This document shows, piece by piece, positions 45,748 to 55,021 of a DNA stretch of 64,000 bases. Both the position numbers and the translations under genes were made by a program. The notes beneath the pieces are model-generated. The model saw only the letters and a program-made list of their open reading frames with translations, was not told the DNA's origin and searched no databases. The stretch's first letter is position 1; every line of letters begins with the position of its first letter. Source of the DNA: Bradyrhizobium hereditatis (GTDB lineage: Bacteria > Pseudomonadota > Alphaproteobacteria > Rhizobiales > Xanthobacteraceae); assembly GCF_020329435.1 (NCBI RefSeq), contig NZ_JAGKJK010000001.1, positions 1-64,000 of the forward strand, written 5' to 3'.

Positions 45748-46281
45748 ATGAATGCAACGTCAAAGCCCGATGCCTATGGCGAACTGATCGAGCCGACCAC
45801 GCTCAGGATTCAGCGGCTGTTGCCCGGCCCGATCGAACGCATCTGGGCCTATCTCACCGACAGCGAGCTGCGCAGCAAGTGGCTGGCGGCGGGGCAGATG
45901 GAGATGAAGGTCGGCGCGCCCGTCGAATTGGTCTGGCGCAACGACGAGCTCAACAATCCCCCGAGCAAACGGCCGGCAAATTTTCCCGAGGAGCACCGGA
46001 TGCAAAGCCGCATCACCGAGCTCGAACCGCTTCGCAAGCTGTCCATCGCCTGGAACAACAGCGGCGACGTGACGTTCGAACTGGAGCCTAAGGGTACAGG
46101 CGTGCTGCTCACCGTGATCCATCGGCGTCTGCCCGATCGCTCGACCATGCTCAAGGTCAGCGCTGGCTGGCATATGCATCTCGATGTCCTGGTCGCCCGC
46201 GCCAACGACAAGGAACCGGCACCATTCTGGGACGGCTGGGCTCGTCTGCAGCAGGAATACGATCGCCGGCTGCCGGCCTGA
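45748..46281 (+). CDS. SRPBCC (AHSA1-like) protein
   Basis: The 177-residue protein has the AHSA1 fold: LRIQRLLPGPIERIWAYLTDSELRSKWLAAGQMEMKVGAPVELVWRN at the start and GWHMHLDVLVARANDKEPAPFWDGWARLQQEY at the end. It is directly downstream of the ArsR gene, which overlaps the pattern of ArsR-SRPBCC pairs. Function is unknown. A second pair, with reverse gene order, lies at 33477-34501. Confidence 0.85.
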   Translation: MNATSKPDAYGELIEPTTLRIQRLLPGPIERIWAYLTDSELRSKWLAAGQMEMKVGAPVELVWRNDELNNPPSKRPANFPEEHRMQSRITELEPLRKLSIAWNNSGDVTFELEPKGTGVLLTVIHRRLPDRSTMLKVSAGWHMHLDVLVARANDKEPAPFWDGWARLQQEYDRRLPA

Positions 46282-46328
46282 GTGGCTCGACCTACGCAAC
46301 AAGCGTCGCAACAAACAGGAGATCAGCT

Positions 46329-47078
46329 ATGCAGATTCACACTGTTTCAGCGCAGGAATGGGAAGCCGCGCGTCAAAAGCTGCTCGTGAAGGAAAAGGAG
46401 CTAACCCGCGCCCGTGATGCGATGGCGGCAGAGCGTCGGCGGATGCCGTGGCTCGCCGTGGAGAAGAACTACGTGTTCGAGGGACCGCGCGGCAAGGCGA
46501 GCCTGCACGATCTGTTCGAAGGCCGCCGTCAACTCATCGTCTACCGCGCCTTCTATGAGCCTGGCGTGTTCGGCTGGCCCGAGCATGCCTGCCGCGGCTG
46601 TTCGATGGTGGCCGACCAGGTGGCGCATCTCGCGCATCTGAACGCGCGCGACACCACGCTGGTGTTCACCTCGCGCGCGCCGCAGGCCGACATCGCGCGG
46701 CTGAAGGCGCGGATGGGATGGGAGATGATCCCCTGGTACACGATCACGGACAGCTTCGATGCCGATTTCGACGTCGGTGAATGGCATGGCACCAACGTGT
46801 TCTTCCGCAACGGCGACAAGATCTACCGTACTTACTTTGTCAACAACCGCGGCGATGAGCAGATGGGCAGTACCTGGAACTATCTCGACATCACGCCGCT
46901 CGGCCGCCAGGAGGTCTGGGAGGATTCGCCCGAAGGCTATCCGCAAACCCCGACCTACAAATGGTGGAACTGGCACGACAGCTACGTCGAAGGCGCCGCG
47001 CCCGACAAGAGATGGGTCGAGGTGTCTGACGCCGGGGAGGCCGCGTTCCGGAAGCAGAGCGCGAGCGAGAAGCAATGA
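46329..47078 (+). CDS. DUF899 thioredoxin-like protein
   Basis: The 249-residue protein belongs to the DUF899 family, which has a thioredoxin-like fold. The parts VSAQEWEAARQKLLVKEKELTRARDAMAAERRRMPW and FEGRRQLIVYRAFYEPGVF and CRGCSMVADQVAHLAHLNARD are characteristic; CRGC is a CxxC motif that may be redox active. Members often occur next to ArsR-SRPBCC genes in proteobacteria. It lies 47 bases downstream of the SRPBCC gene and its stop overlaps the next ATG (ATGA). Confidence 0.85.
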   Translation: MQIHTVSAQEWEAARQKLLVKEKELTRARDAMAAERRRMPWLAVEKNYVFEGPRGKASLHDLFEGRRQLIVYRAFYEPGVFGWPEHACRGCSMVADQVAHLAHLNARDTTLVFTSRAPQADIARLKARMGWEMIPWYTITDSFDADFDVGEWHGTNVFFRNGDKIYRTYFVNNRGDEQMGSTWNYLDITPLGRQEVWEDSPEGYPQTPTYKWWNWHDSYVEGAAPDKRWVEVSDAGEAAFRKQSASEKQ

Positions 47079-47368
47079 GCCAAGGCTATTGCGACGGATC
47101 CGGCGGCGCGCCCCGCCGGAACGCCGCCACGCGCAGGGTAGCCAATTGGCTCTATCTCGCAGCCGCACCGACCTTCGCGACAATGGCGATACTGACCGGC
47201 GCGTTCAGCGACGGATCGGCGGATGCATTGTGTTCGACCGCGAGTGCGTCACCTCTCGGTGGAATGGTCCCGATGTATTTGCTGATGAGCGCGTTCCATC
47301 TGGCGCCGTGGCTGAAGCTGATCTCCAGCCGCACGTGGACCTCGCAGATCAGCATAAGCCGAACATGA
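47075..47368 (+). CDS. Small membrane protein overlapping DUF899
   Basis: A 97-residue protein starting within the stop of the DUF899 gene (ATGA overlap), so the two are translationally coupled. It has two hydrophobic stretches (about 26-43 and 62-82) and a polar start. No family is recognised by eye. Such small membrane genes often follow DUF899 in related organisms. Confidence 0.65.
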   Translation: MSQGYCDGSGGAPRRNAATRRVANWLYLAAAPTFATMAILTGAFSDGSADALCSTASASPLGGMVPMYLLMSAFHLAPWLKLISSRTWTSQISISRT

Positions 47369-47435
47369 GACGTACGGCGGCGCATTCGAAGGCGTTGGTG
47401 GTTCACCCGTGTTGTTTTACCGAAGGAGAAAAAAC

Positions 47436-47849
47436 TTGAGCGAGGCCTATACCGGCGGATGCGCCTGCGGCGCCATCCGATATGAAATCTCTGCCGAACC
47501 GATTGAGATGAACGACTGCCAGTGCCGCCAATGCCAGCGCAAGAGCGGCACCGGCCACGGCTCATATTTGACGTTCCCGCGACCAGCCGTGAAGGCCCAG
47601 GGCGATGCAAGACATTGGAACGTGATCGGCGACGGCGGAACGGTCAAGTCCCGCGCCTTCTGCCCGACATGCGGCTCACCGGTCTATCTGACATTTCCCG
47701 GCATTCCCGAGATATTCATCGTCCATGCAGGAAGCCTCGACGATCCCAGCCGATACAAGCCGCAGAAAGTCCTCTGGACCGCCGCCGGCCACGCCTGGGA
47801 TCATCTGGACCCGGGCGCGACGAAATTCGAGAGGATGCCGCCGAGGTGA
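47436..47849 (+). CDS. GFA family zinc-binding protein
   Basis: A 137-residue protein of the glutathione-dependent formaldehyde-activating (GFA/CENP-V-like) fold. GGCACGAIRYEIS, CQCRQCQRKSG and RAFCPTCGSPVYL give the Cys ligands for zinc. The family was named after Gfa, but most members have other or unknown roles. A GAAGGAG ribosome-binding site lies nine bases before TTG 47436 (LSEAYTGG); GTG 47409 is an alternative. Confidence 0.8.
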   Translation: MSEAYTGGCACGAIRYEISAEPIEMNDCQCRQCQRKSGTGHGSYLTFPRPAVKAQGDARHWNVIGDGGTVKSRAFCPTCGSPVYLTFPGIPEIFIVHAGSLDDPSRYKPQKVLWTAAGHAWDHLDPGATKFERMPPR

Positions 47850-48030
47850 GATTCGGCAGGCGCGGATGGTCGGCGGCTTACATCGCAATGCAAGCTGTCA
47901 CACCTGCGGATATTGGATTCAATTGGCCATCGCAAATTATCGGATACCCTTCGACAGCCGCAATTGAGTTGCAAATAATTCAACACCGATGGACTTGCCG
48001 TTCGGGGACGCCTCGCCAAATTAGCGAGCA

Positions 48031-48771
48031 ATGTCTATCACCCATGAACGCGCAATGTCGGAGCCCCGGCTAATTCAATCCATCGAGCGCGCGGCAGCGA
48101 TCCTCGAAATCATCGCCCAGGAAGGGGGTGCCGCGCGGCTGCAGCAGATTGCTGAGCAGGCGAAGCTCGGCAAGACGACTACGCACAACCTTCTGAAGAC
48201 GCTGGACGAGCTCGGTTACGTGCATCGCCGCGCCGGAGATACGCGCTATCATCTCGGTGGCCGTATTCTCAATCTGGCGCGGATCGCCGGGGACGATGGC
48301 GCGCTTCGCAGCCGCCTGCGGCCGGTGCTCGAATCGGTCGCCAAGCGGACCGGCGAGATGGTCTATCTCGCCGTGCCGAGCGGTGACGAGGTCTACTATC
48401 TCGATGCGATCGACTCCTCTCACGCATTGAAGGCGGGTGCTTGCCCGATCGGGGTACGCGAACCCCTGGAGGGCTCTGCCGTCGGGCTCGTATTTCTCGC
48501 CTTCATGCCGGGGCTGGGCAAACGTGTTCTCGCCAGCCGTGCCGATGCGCTCGGTCCGCATATTCTGTCCGAGATCAAGACGGTGGCGACGCGCGGCTTC
48601 GCGCTCGATCTCGAGAATTACCAGCCGGGCCTCCACTGCGTAGCCATTCCCTGGCGTGAGGGCGGCGAGGTTCGTGCGAGCGTCGGACTGAGCGGGCCGT
48701 CAGCGCGCTTGTCGCCGCAAACACTGACTGACATGGCGTGGATGATGATGAAGGAAGTCGAACGCGCATGA
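48031..48771 (+). CDS. IclR family regulator
   Basis: The 246-residue protein has an N-terminal winged helix (about 12-75: IERAAAILEIIAQEGGAARLQQIAEQAKLGKTTTHNLLKTLDELGYVHR) and a C-terminal GAF-like effector domain with VYYLDAIDSSHALKAG and GLHCVAIPWREGGEVRASVGLSGP. IclR proteins repress or activate catabolic genes in response to small carbon metabolites. The neighbours downstream (quinone reductase, Lin0512 protein, dehydratase) are likely targets. Starts at 48031 or 48055 (MSEPRLIQ). Confidence 0.88.
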   Translation: MSITHERAMSEPRLIQSIERAAAILEIIAQEGGAARLQQIAEQAKLGKTTTHNLLKTLDELGYVHRRAGDTRYHLGGRILNLARIAGDDGALRSRLRPVLESVAKRTGEMVYLAVPSGDEVYYLDAIDSSHALKAGACPIGVREPLEGSAVGLVFLAFMPGLGKRVLASRADALGPHILSEIKTVATRGFALDLENYQPGLHCVAIPWREGGEVRASVGLSGPSARLSPQTLTDMAWMMMKEVERA

Positions 48772-48882
48772 GTTCAGCATTGCTGAACATTTGACGTTTG
48801 GCGGATCAGATCGCTCGCCTTTGTGATTTTGCCCACCATGTTGAGGCCATCGCGCCACGCGCAATCTCAACAGGAGCAAGTC

Positions 48883-49743
48883 TTGAGCAACGTCCTCATC
48901 GTCCATGCGCATCCGGAACCGAAATCACTTACCAGCGCCTTGAAAGATCTGACGGTCGAAACGCTCACCGCACAAGGGCATGCGGTGCAAGTCTCCGATC
49001 TCTATGCGGCCAACTGGAAGGCGGTCGCCGATCGCGGAGATTTTCTCGAGCAGAAGCAAGCGGATCGCCTCAGTTACGCCGTGGAGTCGCGTCATGCATT
49101 CGCTACTGGCACGCAGACGCCGGACGTTGAGGCCGAACAGCAAAAGCTGTTGTGGGCTGACGCCGTTCTCCTGAGTTTTCCGATGTGGTGGTTCGGCATG
49201 CCGGCGATCCTGAAGGGCTGGGTCGATCGCGTCTTCGCCTATGGATTTGCCTACGGCGTCGGAGCCCATGGTGGCGAAAGATGGGGCGACCGATACGGCG
49301 AAGGCACCCTCAGCGGACGTCGCGCCATGCTGTCGGTCACGATCGGCGGGCGCGCCCCGCACTATGGCGAGCGTGGCGTGAATGGGCGGCTCGACGATCT
49401 CCTATGGCCGATCCAGCACGGCATGCTGTTCTACCCGGGCATGCGGGTGCTGCCGCCCTTCGTCGTCTATCAGAGCGACCGGCTGACGGATGCTGAATGG
49501 CCCGCGGTTGCGGAAGCCTATCGGCAGCGCATCGCACAACTCTTCAGCGATGAGCCGATCCCGTATCGCGCCCAGAATGGCGGCCACTATGACGGTCAGC
49601 AGGTTCTGAAATCGGGTCTAGGCGCAGGACAGAGCGGTACGCGCATTCACCTCGTCCAGCCGGGCGATCCAAAGGAGGTTCTGGACGGTGCGCATCTCGC
49701 GGCTCCCGCAACGCGCAAGCTGGAGGTTTGTCAGGATTCATGA
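48883..49743 (+). CDS. NAD(P)H:quinone oxidoreductase, flavodoxin-like fold
   Basis: The 286-residue protein is of the NQO1/MdaB flavodoxin-like group. It begins NVLIVHAHPEPKSLTSALKDLTVETLTAQGH, then LLSFPMWWFGMPAILKGWVDRVFAYGFAYG, the FMN/FAD and substrate region. NQO-type enzymes reduce quinones by two electrons. A TTG start at 48883, with CAGGAGC about eight bases before, was preferred to ATG 48823, which adds 20 unrelated residues. It lies after the IclR gene. Confidence 0.82.
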   Translation: MSNVLIVHAHPEPKSLTSALKDLTVETLTAQGHAVQVSDLYAANWKAVADRGDFLEQKQADRLSYAVESRHAFATGTQTPDVEAEQQKLLWADAVLLSFPMWWFGMPAILKGWVDRVFAYGFAYGVGAHGGERWGDRYGEGTLSGRRAMLSVTIGGRAPHYGERGVNGRLDDLLWPIQHGMLFYPGMRVLPPFVVYQSDRLTDAEWPAVAEAYRQRIAQLFSDEPIPYRAQNGGHYDGQQVLKSGLGAGQSGTRIHLVQPGDPKEVLDGAHLAAPATRKLEVCQDS

Positions 49744-49876
49744 CCGCGCGGCGTGCCGCGCAAGCGCCGCATGCCATGTCGCTGGAGGTCAGGCTTGACG
49801 TCGCCACAGCAAGCGACGATTGAAAGGGCAGGCCTTTACCGAGCGATATCTCCAGCCAACGACAAGAGGAAATGCC

Positions 49877-50227
49877 ATGGCACGTGTGCGCTGTATCACC
49901 GAGATGGGCATGGGCGTCGACGTCCACGGACGCGACGCCACGAAAGCCGCTAAGCGCGCCGTCTCGGACGCCATCCGCCACTCCAGCCTCGGCTTCTTCC
50001 GGATGCTGGGCAAGACCGCCAACGACATGTTCGTCGATGTCATGATCGCGGTGCCGAATCCGGAGGGGGTGGATTCCGCCGCGGTGGCCAAGGAATTGCC
50101 GTACGGCACGGTGAAGGTAACGGCGGTCGCCGGCGGGCTGGAAATTCCGTCCGAGAGCGGTAACGACCCTATCCTGATTGCGAACGCCGCCGTGATCGTC
50201 AGTTTCGACGACGGCAAGACGGCCTAA
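49877..50227 (+). CDS. Lin0512 family protein
   Basis: The 116-residue protein matches the Lin0512 family of conserved small proteins: MARVRCITEMGMGVDVHGRDATKAAKRAVSDAIRHSSLGFFRMLG is characteristic. The family has been proposed to be a ring-forming protein of unknown function and is found near metabolic genes. AAGAGGAAA precedes ATG 49877. It is followed 69 bases later by a dehydratase gene and probably shares its transcript. Confidence 0.82.
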   Translation: MARVRCITEMGMGVDVHGRDATKAAKRAVSDAIRHSSLGFFRMLGKTANDMFVDVMIAVPNPEGVDSAAVAKELPYGTVKVTAVAGGLEIPSESGNDPILIANAAVIVSFDDGKTA

Positions 50228-50296
50228 TCTCGTTCAGTGCCAAACAGGCGGACGCTGGCGTCCCCACGCATACAATCAGAAGACCTGGAGCACGTC

Positions 50297-52018
50297 ATGA
50301 CGACGCAAGACAGCAGCACATACTGGAAGCGGGGGCGGGTGGAGTTGCGTGCGGCTGGGTTCGATCCCGACCGTGCGGCGCAGACCAATGCAGTGGTGAC
50401 GATTGCCAGCGCCTACACCAACGCTCATCGCTGCAACAACCGCGTGCGAGCCATCACGGACCTGCTGGTGGAAATACTCGCCGAGCGCGGCGGGCAGGGG
50501 CTGATCGTCGGCGCGCCGGCGGTGTCGGATGCGCTGACGCAGGGCACGCCGACGGCGGGCTACAGCCTCGTGTCTCGCGACGTCGTCGCCGATTGCTTTG
50601 AGATCGGCCACTACGCGCACCACGGCGACGCCATGATCGTGATTTCCGGCTGCGACAAGACCGGCGCGGCGGCGCTGATGCCGCTGGCGCGCACCAATGC
50701 CTTCGGTCTGGTGCTCTATCCCGGCACCGGTACGCCGGGCCGGGTCTCGTTCGGAGCATGGGCCAGCAAGGGCAATAATCTCACGATCATGGATTACGCC
50801 GAGGCGCGCGCGGCCAATGAATCCGGCCGCCTTTCAGGTGAGGAACTGCTGGAAGTCGAGCGCAACGTCATGCCGGGCAGCGGCACCTGTGGCGCGATGT
50901 TCACCGCCAACACCATGAGCACGATTGCGGAAGCGATCGGCATGATGCTGCCGCGCGGCGCCTCGCACCCCGCCGACTACAACGCCAACAGCGACATCCA
51001 CGCCGATGTCAAGGCGCAGGCGCGTGCCTCTGTCGATGCCCTGTACCGACTCATGCAGGCAGGCATCCGGCCGCGCGACATCATGACCGAGCGTGCCTTC
51101 GAGAACGCGATTGCGACCATCTATGCCATGGGCGGTTCGACCAATATGTACCTGCATCTGCTCGCGGTCGCGCGCGAAGCGCAGGTGCCGATCACGATCG
51201 AGCGCATTCAACAGGTCGGCGAGCGCATCCCTTTGCTGGCCAATTTGCAGCCGCACGGCCCGTACGCGATGGTAAGTCTGCATGCGATCGGCGGCGTTCC
51301 CGTCGTGATGAAGGAATTGCTGCGGGCCGGTTTTTTGCATGGCGACGTCATCACAGTGACCGGCAAGACGCTGGCGGAAAATCTCGCTGACGTTCCGATG
51401 CTGGAACAGATGCCGCCGCAGGAGATCGTTTTTCCGGTGTCGAAACCGATCGCACCGGCCAATAATCACATCAGCGTTTTGAAGGGCAATCTGGCGCCGG
51501 AAAGCTGCCTACTCAAACTGTCAGGCAAGACGCTCGAGAAGGGGCAGTTTCGCGGCACCGCGCGCGTGTTCGAGTCCGAAGCTGATACGATGGCCGCGAT
51601 CCGCGCCGGCGAGATCGTATCGGGCAATGTCATCGTGGTGCGCAATGTCGGCCCGGTTGGCGGTCCCGGGATGCCAGAGATGGTGATGCTGACGATCCAG
51701 CTGCAGGGGCGGGGCCTTGGCGAAGACGTCGCCCTGATCACCGACGGCCGTTTCTCCGGCGTCTCGCACGGCATTCTGATTGGTCACATCTCGCCGGAAG
51801 CCGCGCGCGGCGGCCCGATCGCGGCGGTGCGCGACGGCGACATCATTGCGATCGATCCCGGCGCCCGCACCCTCAATCTCGAAGTGCCGGCAGAAGAGAT
51901 CGCCCGTCGCATGGCCGACTGGCGCGCACCGGCCTCCGTCGCCGCGGTGCGGCCCGGCTCGGTGCACGATAAATACATCCGGCTGGTGTCGTCAGCGCAT
52001 TACGGGTGTGTGTTGTAA
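50297..52018 (+). CDS. IlvD/Edd family dehydratase
   Basis: The 573-residue protein belongs to the dihydroxyacid/phosphogluconate dehydratase family, which binds a [2Fe-2S] or [4Fe-4S] cluster and dehydrates sugar acids or 2,3-dihydroxy acids. SGCDKTGAAALMP and MPGSGTCGAMFTANTMS hold cluster Cys residues; PGGPGMPEM is approximated by VGPVGGPGMPEMVM; TDGRFSGVSHG is the conserved C-terminal motif. The subgroup (sugar-acid dehydratase versus IlvD) cannot be set by eye, but the linkage to IclR and Lin0512 genes favours a catabolic sugar-acid role. ATG 50297 was chosen. Confidence 0.88.
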   Translation: MTTQDSSTYWKRGRVELRAAGFDPDRAAQTNAVVTIASAYTNAHRCNNRVRAITDLLVEILAERGGQGLIVGAPAVSDALTQGTPTAGYSLVSRDVVADCFEIGHYAHHGDAMIVISGCDKTGAAALMPLARTNAFGLVLYPGTGTPGRVSFGAWASKGNNLTIMDYAEARAANESGRLSGEELLEVERNVMPGSGTCGAMFTANTMSTIAEAIGMMLPRGASHPADYNANSDIHADVKAQARASVDALYRLMQAGIRPRDIMTERAFENAIATIYAMGGSTNMYLHLLAVAREAQVPITIERIQQVGERIPLLANLQPHGPYAMVSLHAIGGVPVVMKELLRAGFLHGDVITVTGKTLAENLADVPMLEQMPPQEIVFPVSKPIAPANNHISVLKGNLAPESCLLKLSGKTLEKGQFRGTARVFESEADTMAAIRAGEIVSGNVIVVRNVGPVGGPGMPEMVMLTIQLQGRGLGEDVALITDGRFSGVSHGILIGHISPEAARGGPIAAVRDGDIIAIDPGARTLNLEVPAEEIARRMADWRAPASVAAVRPGSVHDKYIRLVSSAHYGCVL

Positions 52019-52096
52019 GATCACGGGAATTTGCCAAAGGCTAATTGTGTTCCGGCCTTGCCACAACTTTATGTTCATGATTTGTTCTGCGTTATC

Positions 52097-52639
52097 ATGG
52101 ACAAGTTTGCAAGCTCTAGTGGTGGTCGTCTCTTCCTCGCCATACTCCCGGACGCAGCCACGGCGGAGCGAATTCATCGGCTCGCCAGCGTGCTCAAGCG
52201 TGCGCATCGCTTCAACGGCAAGCTCATCGCGCCGGACCGGCTGCACGTTTCGCTGTTCTCTCTGACCGGTTTGCCGGATCGCCAAATTTACGCAGCATGC
52301 GAGGCGGCGACCGAGTTGCGGACCGAGCCGTTTGACGTGTCGTTCGATCGAACGACGAGCTTTCGGGGCGGGCCGGGTAATCGTCCTTTTGTCCTGATCG
52401 GCGAGCAAGGCCTGCGCCGGCTGCAGTCATTTCGGCAGCTGCTAGCCGTCGCGCTCACGCGAACAGGATTGAGGCGGTTGGCCGATGCCAATTTCACGCC
52501 GCACGTCACGCTGTTGTACGACGCGCGAAGCGTGGATGGATATCCGGTCGAGCCGGTTGACTGGACGGTGGCCGAGTTTGTGCTCGTTCACAGCCTGAAG
52601 GGTCATCAGCACCTCGCGCGATGGTGCTTGCGGTCGTGA
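52097..52639 (+). CDS. 2'-5' RNA ligase/2H phosphoesterase family protein
   Basis: The 180-residue protein has the two HxS/T motifs of the 2H family: HVSLFSL (about residue 48) and HVTLLYD (about 135). Members hydrolyse 2',3'-cyclic phosphates of RNA or join RNA ends with a 2'-5' bond (ThpR). FLAILPDAATAERIHRLASVLK is typical of the N terminus. The biological substrate is unknown. ATG 52097 lacks a strong ribosome-binding site, and a 22-residue upstream extension is possible. Confidence 0.82.
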   Translation: MDKFASSSGGRLFLAILPDAATAERIHRLASVLKRAHRFNGKLIAPDRLHVSLFSLTGLPDRQIYAACEAATELRTEPFDVSFDRTTSFRGGPGNRPFVLIGEQGLRRLQSFRQLLAVALTRTGLRRLADANFTPHVTLLYDARSVDGYPVEPVDWTVAEFVLVHSLKGHQHLARWCLRS

Positions 52640-52679
52640 CTGTCATCGCGGCGACGTGTACGGCAAGCTTCGCCCGGCA

Positions 52680-53336
52680 TTATTTTGTTGTGACGAGCCG
52701 CTCGGTCATTTCTTCGATCGAGTTGAACATATGGGTCGGTCCCGCCGCTTGCAGCGCGGAAGGGAGGGCGTAGCCCCAGGTTACGGCGCCTGAATCCATC
52801 TCGGCGGCTTTTGCCGCTTCGATATCGCGGATCTCGTCGCCGATGCAGATCGTATCCGCTGGCTTCACTCCCAGCCGGCGGGCGACACGCCGGAACTTCC
52901 AGTGTTTGCCGAACATCGCGGCGCCGCAGTCGAAACTGGTGATCAGGCGCGTCGCGGATCCGAGCACCTGCCGGACCGATGCTTCGCTGTCAGAACTGAC
53001 GATCGCGATCTTGATCCCGCAGGCCTGCAGGTCGCCCAGCATGGCCGGTATGTCCTTGAACAGCGATATCTCGCTCGCGGCGGCAAGCTTGCGTTTGCGC
53101 ATGTCGCTGACGATGGCCGGCAATTGCAGCATCGATACGTTGAGCCGTGCCATGATTTCGCGCGCGGACATGCCGCGCAGCCCTTCCAGCTCCTCGGCTG
53201 GGACGGGCGTCAGATTGAAGCGTGCGACCATGTCGTCAAAGGACGCGCGAAACCAGGGAAGCGAGTCGGCCAGCGTGCCGTCGAAATCGAAGATGACGAG
53301 GCGATAGCGCGTCGTAGGCGGGGATTCCATGGGCAA
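52680..53336 (-). CDS. HAD-superfamily phosphatase
   Basis: The 218-residue protein has the HAD motifs: I is VIFDFDGTLADS (nucleophile Asp), II is AIVSSDSEAS, III is the Lys in GKHWKF, and IV is ICIGDEIRDIEAAKAA. The cap between I and II is helical, as in phosphoglycolate phosphatase-type (Gph-like) enzymes. The substrate is unknown. It is leftward, 15 bases downstream of the SDR gene, and probably cotranscribed with it. Confidence 0.85.
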   Translation of the reverse strand: MPMESPPTTRYRLVIFDFDGTLADSLPWFRASFDDMVARFNLTPVPAEELEGLRGMSAREIMARLNVSMLQLPAIVSDMRKRKLAAASEISLFKDIPAMLGDLQACGIKIAIVSSDSEASVRQVLGSATRLITSFDCGAAMFGKHWKFRRVARRLGVKPADTICIGDEIRDIEAAKAAEMDSGAVTWGYALPSALQAAGPTHMFNSIEEMTERLVTTK

Positions 53337-53351
53337 TCGGCTTTCAGCGTG

Positions 53352-54224
53352 TCACTTGGCGTCGCCGCCGAAATAGGCCGGCTTGCCGGTGGTCCAGGTC
53401 TCGCCCCAGAGCTGACTGCCGCCGTCGACCGCCAGCGTTTCGCCGGTTACGAATTTCGCTGAAGGCCCAGCGAGGAAAGCGACCGCTTCCGCGACCTCCC
53501 AGGGGGAGCCGACGCGCATCATCGGGTTTGAATGCGGGTACGTGGCGCGCGCTTCCGGCGTGTAGACGTTCCAGCCTTCGGTTTCGATCGCGCCCGGCGC
53601 CACGCAATTGACGCGAATGTTCAAGGGCGCCCACTCGACTGCCACTGCACGTGACAGCCCGATCACGCCGCTCCGCGCGGCGATGGTGTGCGCGATGCCG
53701 TAGAGGCCGTGCGTCGTCACCACCACGATATTGACGATGCTGCCGGGATGCTTGTGGTCGCGCCAGTGCTGCGCGGCGGCCTGCATCATGTACCAGGTGC
53801 CGTTCAGATTGGTGTTGATGACGGCATTCCAGCCCTTCACGGAAAAATCGATCGCAGCTTGCGGAAACTGTCCGCCCGCGCTGTTGACGAGGCTGTCAAC
53901 GCGGCCTTGCGCGGCCCAGATCGTATCAAACAGGCGATTGACCGCATCGGGCTCCCTGATGTCGGCGACGTGCGCTGACGCATTGAGGCCGCGACCCGCC
54001 AATTCGGCCACGAGCGTATCGAGCTTGCCACCGTCGCGCCCGACCACGGCGACATGCGCGCCCATCCGCGCGAGCAGCCAGGCAATGGCGCGCCCGATGC
54101 CGCCGGCGCCGCCAGATACGACAACGACCTGATCCTTCAGCACGTCGCTTGCAAAGACCGTCGGGTGAGCCGCGAGCTCCGCGTCGGTCAGGCCGAGCTT
54201 TGGTGGGGGTGGATGGTCAGTCAT
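53352..54224 (-). CDS. SDR of the 2,4-dienoyl-CoA reductase-like group
   Basis: The 290-residue protein has the TGxxxGIG loop as VVVVSGGAGGIGRAIAWLL and LVNSAGGQFPQAA for the NAAG motif. The active-site region is HGLYGIAHTIAARSGVIGLSRAVAVEWAPLNIRVN, where YxxxK is replaced by H-x3-R, as in peroxisomal 2,4-dienoyl-CoA and trans-2-enoyl-CoA reductases. The C terminus has LAVDGG. It probably reduces unsaturated acyl-CoAs with NADPH. The ATG at 54224 starts close to the GST gene on the other strand. Confidence 0.85.
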   Translation of the reverse strand: MTDHPPPPKLGLTDAELAAHPTVFASDVLKDQVVVVSGGAGGIGRAIAWLLARMGAHVAVVGRDGGKLDTLVAELAGRGLNASAHVADIREPDAVNRLFDTIWAAQGRVDSLVNSAGGQFPQAAIDFSVKGWNAVINTNLNGTWYMMQAAAQHWRDHKHPGSIVNIVVVTTHGLYGIAHTIAARSGVIGLSRAVAVEWAPLNIRVNCVAPGAIETEGWNVYTPEARATYPHSNPMMRVGSPWEVAEAVAFLAGPSAKFVTGETLAVDGGSQLWGETWTTGKPAYFGGDAK

Positions 54225-54304
54225 GGGTCGGAGCAGGTCTTGTTATGTGCGGCATCAGCCGTACATTAGCCCGGCACCGGAAACCAAGCAAAAGAACGAG
54301 TTTG

Positions 54305-55021
54305 ATGCCCGATCTCTCCGCCTTCCTGATCACAAAGCGCTGGCCCGCCAAACATCCCGACCGCCTTCAGCTCTATTCGTTGCCGACGCCGAACGGCGTC
54401 AAGGTCTCCATCATGCTCGAAGAGATCGAGTTACCTTATGAGGTGCATCTGGTCGATTTCGGCAAGGACGACCAGAAGACGCCGGAATTCCTGTCGCTGA
54501 ATCCGAACGGCAAGATTCCGGCTATCCTCGATCCTAATGGACCGGGCGGCAAGCCGCTGCCGCTGTTCGAGTCCGGGGCGATCCTGCAATATCTCGCGGA
54601 CAAAACTGGCAAACTTCTACCTGAGGATCCGGCGCGGCGATATCAGACGATCCAGTGGCTGCATTTCCAGATGGGCGGCATCGGACCGATGTTCGGCCAG
54701 GTCGGCTTCTTCCACAAATTTGCCGGCAAGGAATATGACGACAAGCGGCCGCTGGAGCGCTATGTCGCCGAATCGCGGCGCCTGCTTGATGTGATGGAGA
54801 CGCGGCTCGCCGGGCGGCAATGGATCATGGACGATGAATATACCATCGCCGATATTTCCATGCTCGGCTGGGTGCGCAACCTGATCGGCTTCTATGGTGC
54901 GCGCGATCTCGTCGCGTTCGATACGCTGAAGCAGGTGCCGGCATGGCTGGAACGCGGCCTGGGCCGGCCGGCCGTGCAGCGCGACTTGACATTCCGAAGC
55001 GGTCTTAAGCCGCGCGCTTGA
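54305..55021 (+). CDS. Glutathione S-transferase, nu-class/Ure2p-like
   Basis: The 238-residue protein has the N-terminal thioredoxin-like domain with LYSLPTPNGVKVSIMLEEIELPYEVHLVDFGKDDQKTPEFLSLNPNGKIPAILDP, which matches YghU/YfcG and Ure2p. The LPTPNG motif replaces the usual Tyr/Ser/Cys catalytic site, as in the nu class, which uses disulphide-bond reductase activity. FESGAILQYLADKTG binds glutathione. ATG 54305 was chosen; upstream extension is over the SDR promoter. Its 3' end overlaps the converging dsbB pseudogene by 17 bases. Confidence 0.87.
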   Translation: MPDLSAFLITKRWPAKHPDRLQLYSLPTPNGVKVSIMLEEIELPYEVHLVDFGKDDQKTPEFLSLNPNGKIPAILDPNGPGGKPLPLFESGAILQYLADKTGKLLPEDPARRYQTIQWLHFQMGGIGPMFGQVGFFHKFAGKEYDDKRPLERYVAESRRLLDVMETRLAGRQWIMDDEYTIADISMLGWVRNLIGFYGARDLVAFDTLKQVPAWLERGLGRPAVQRDLTFRSGLKPRA

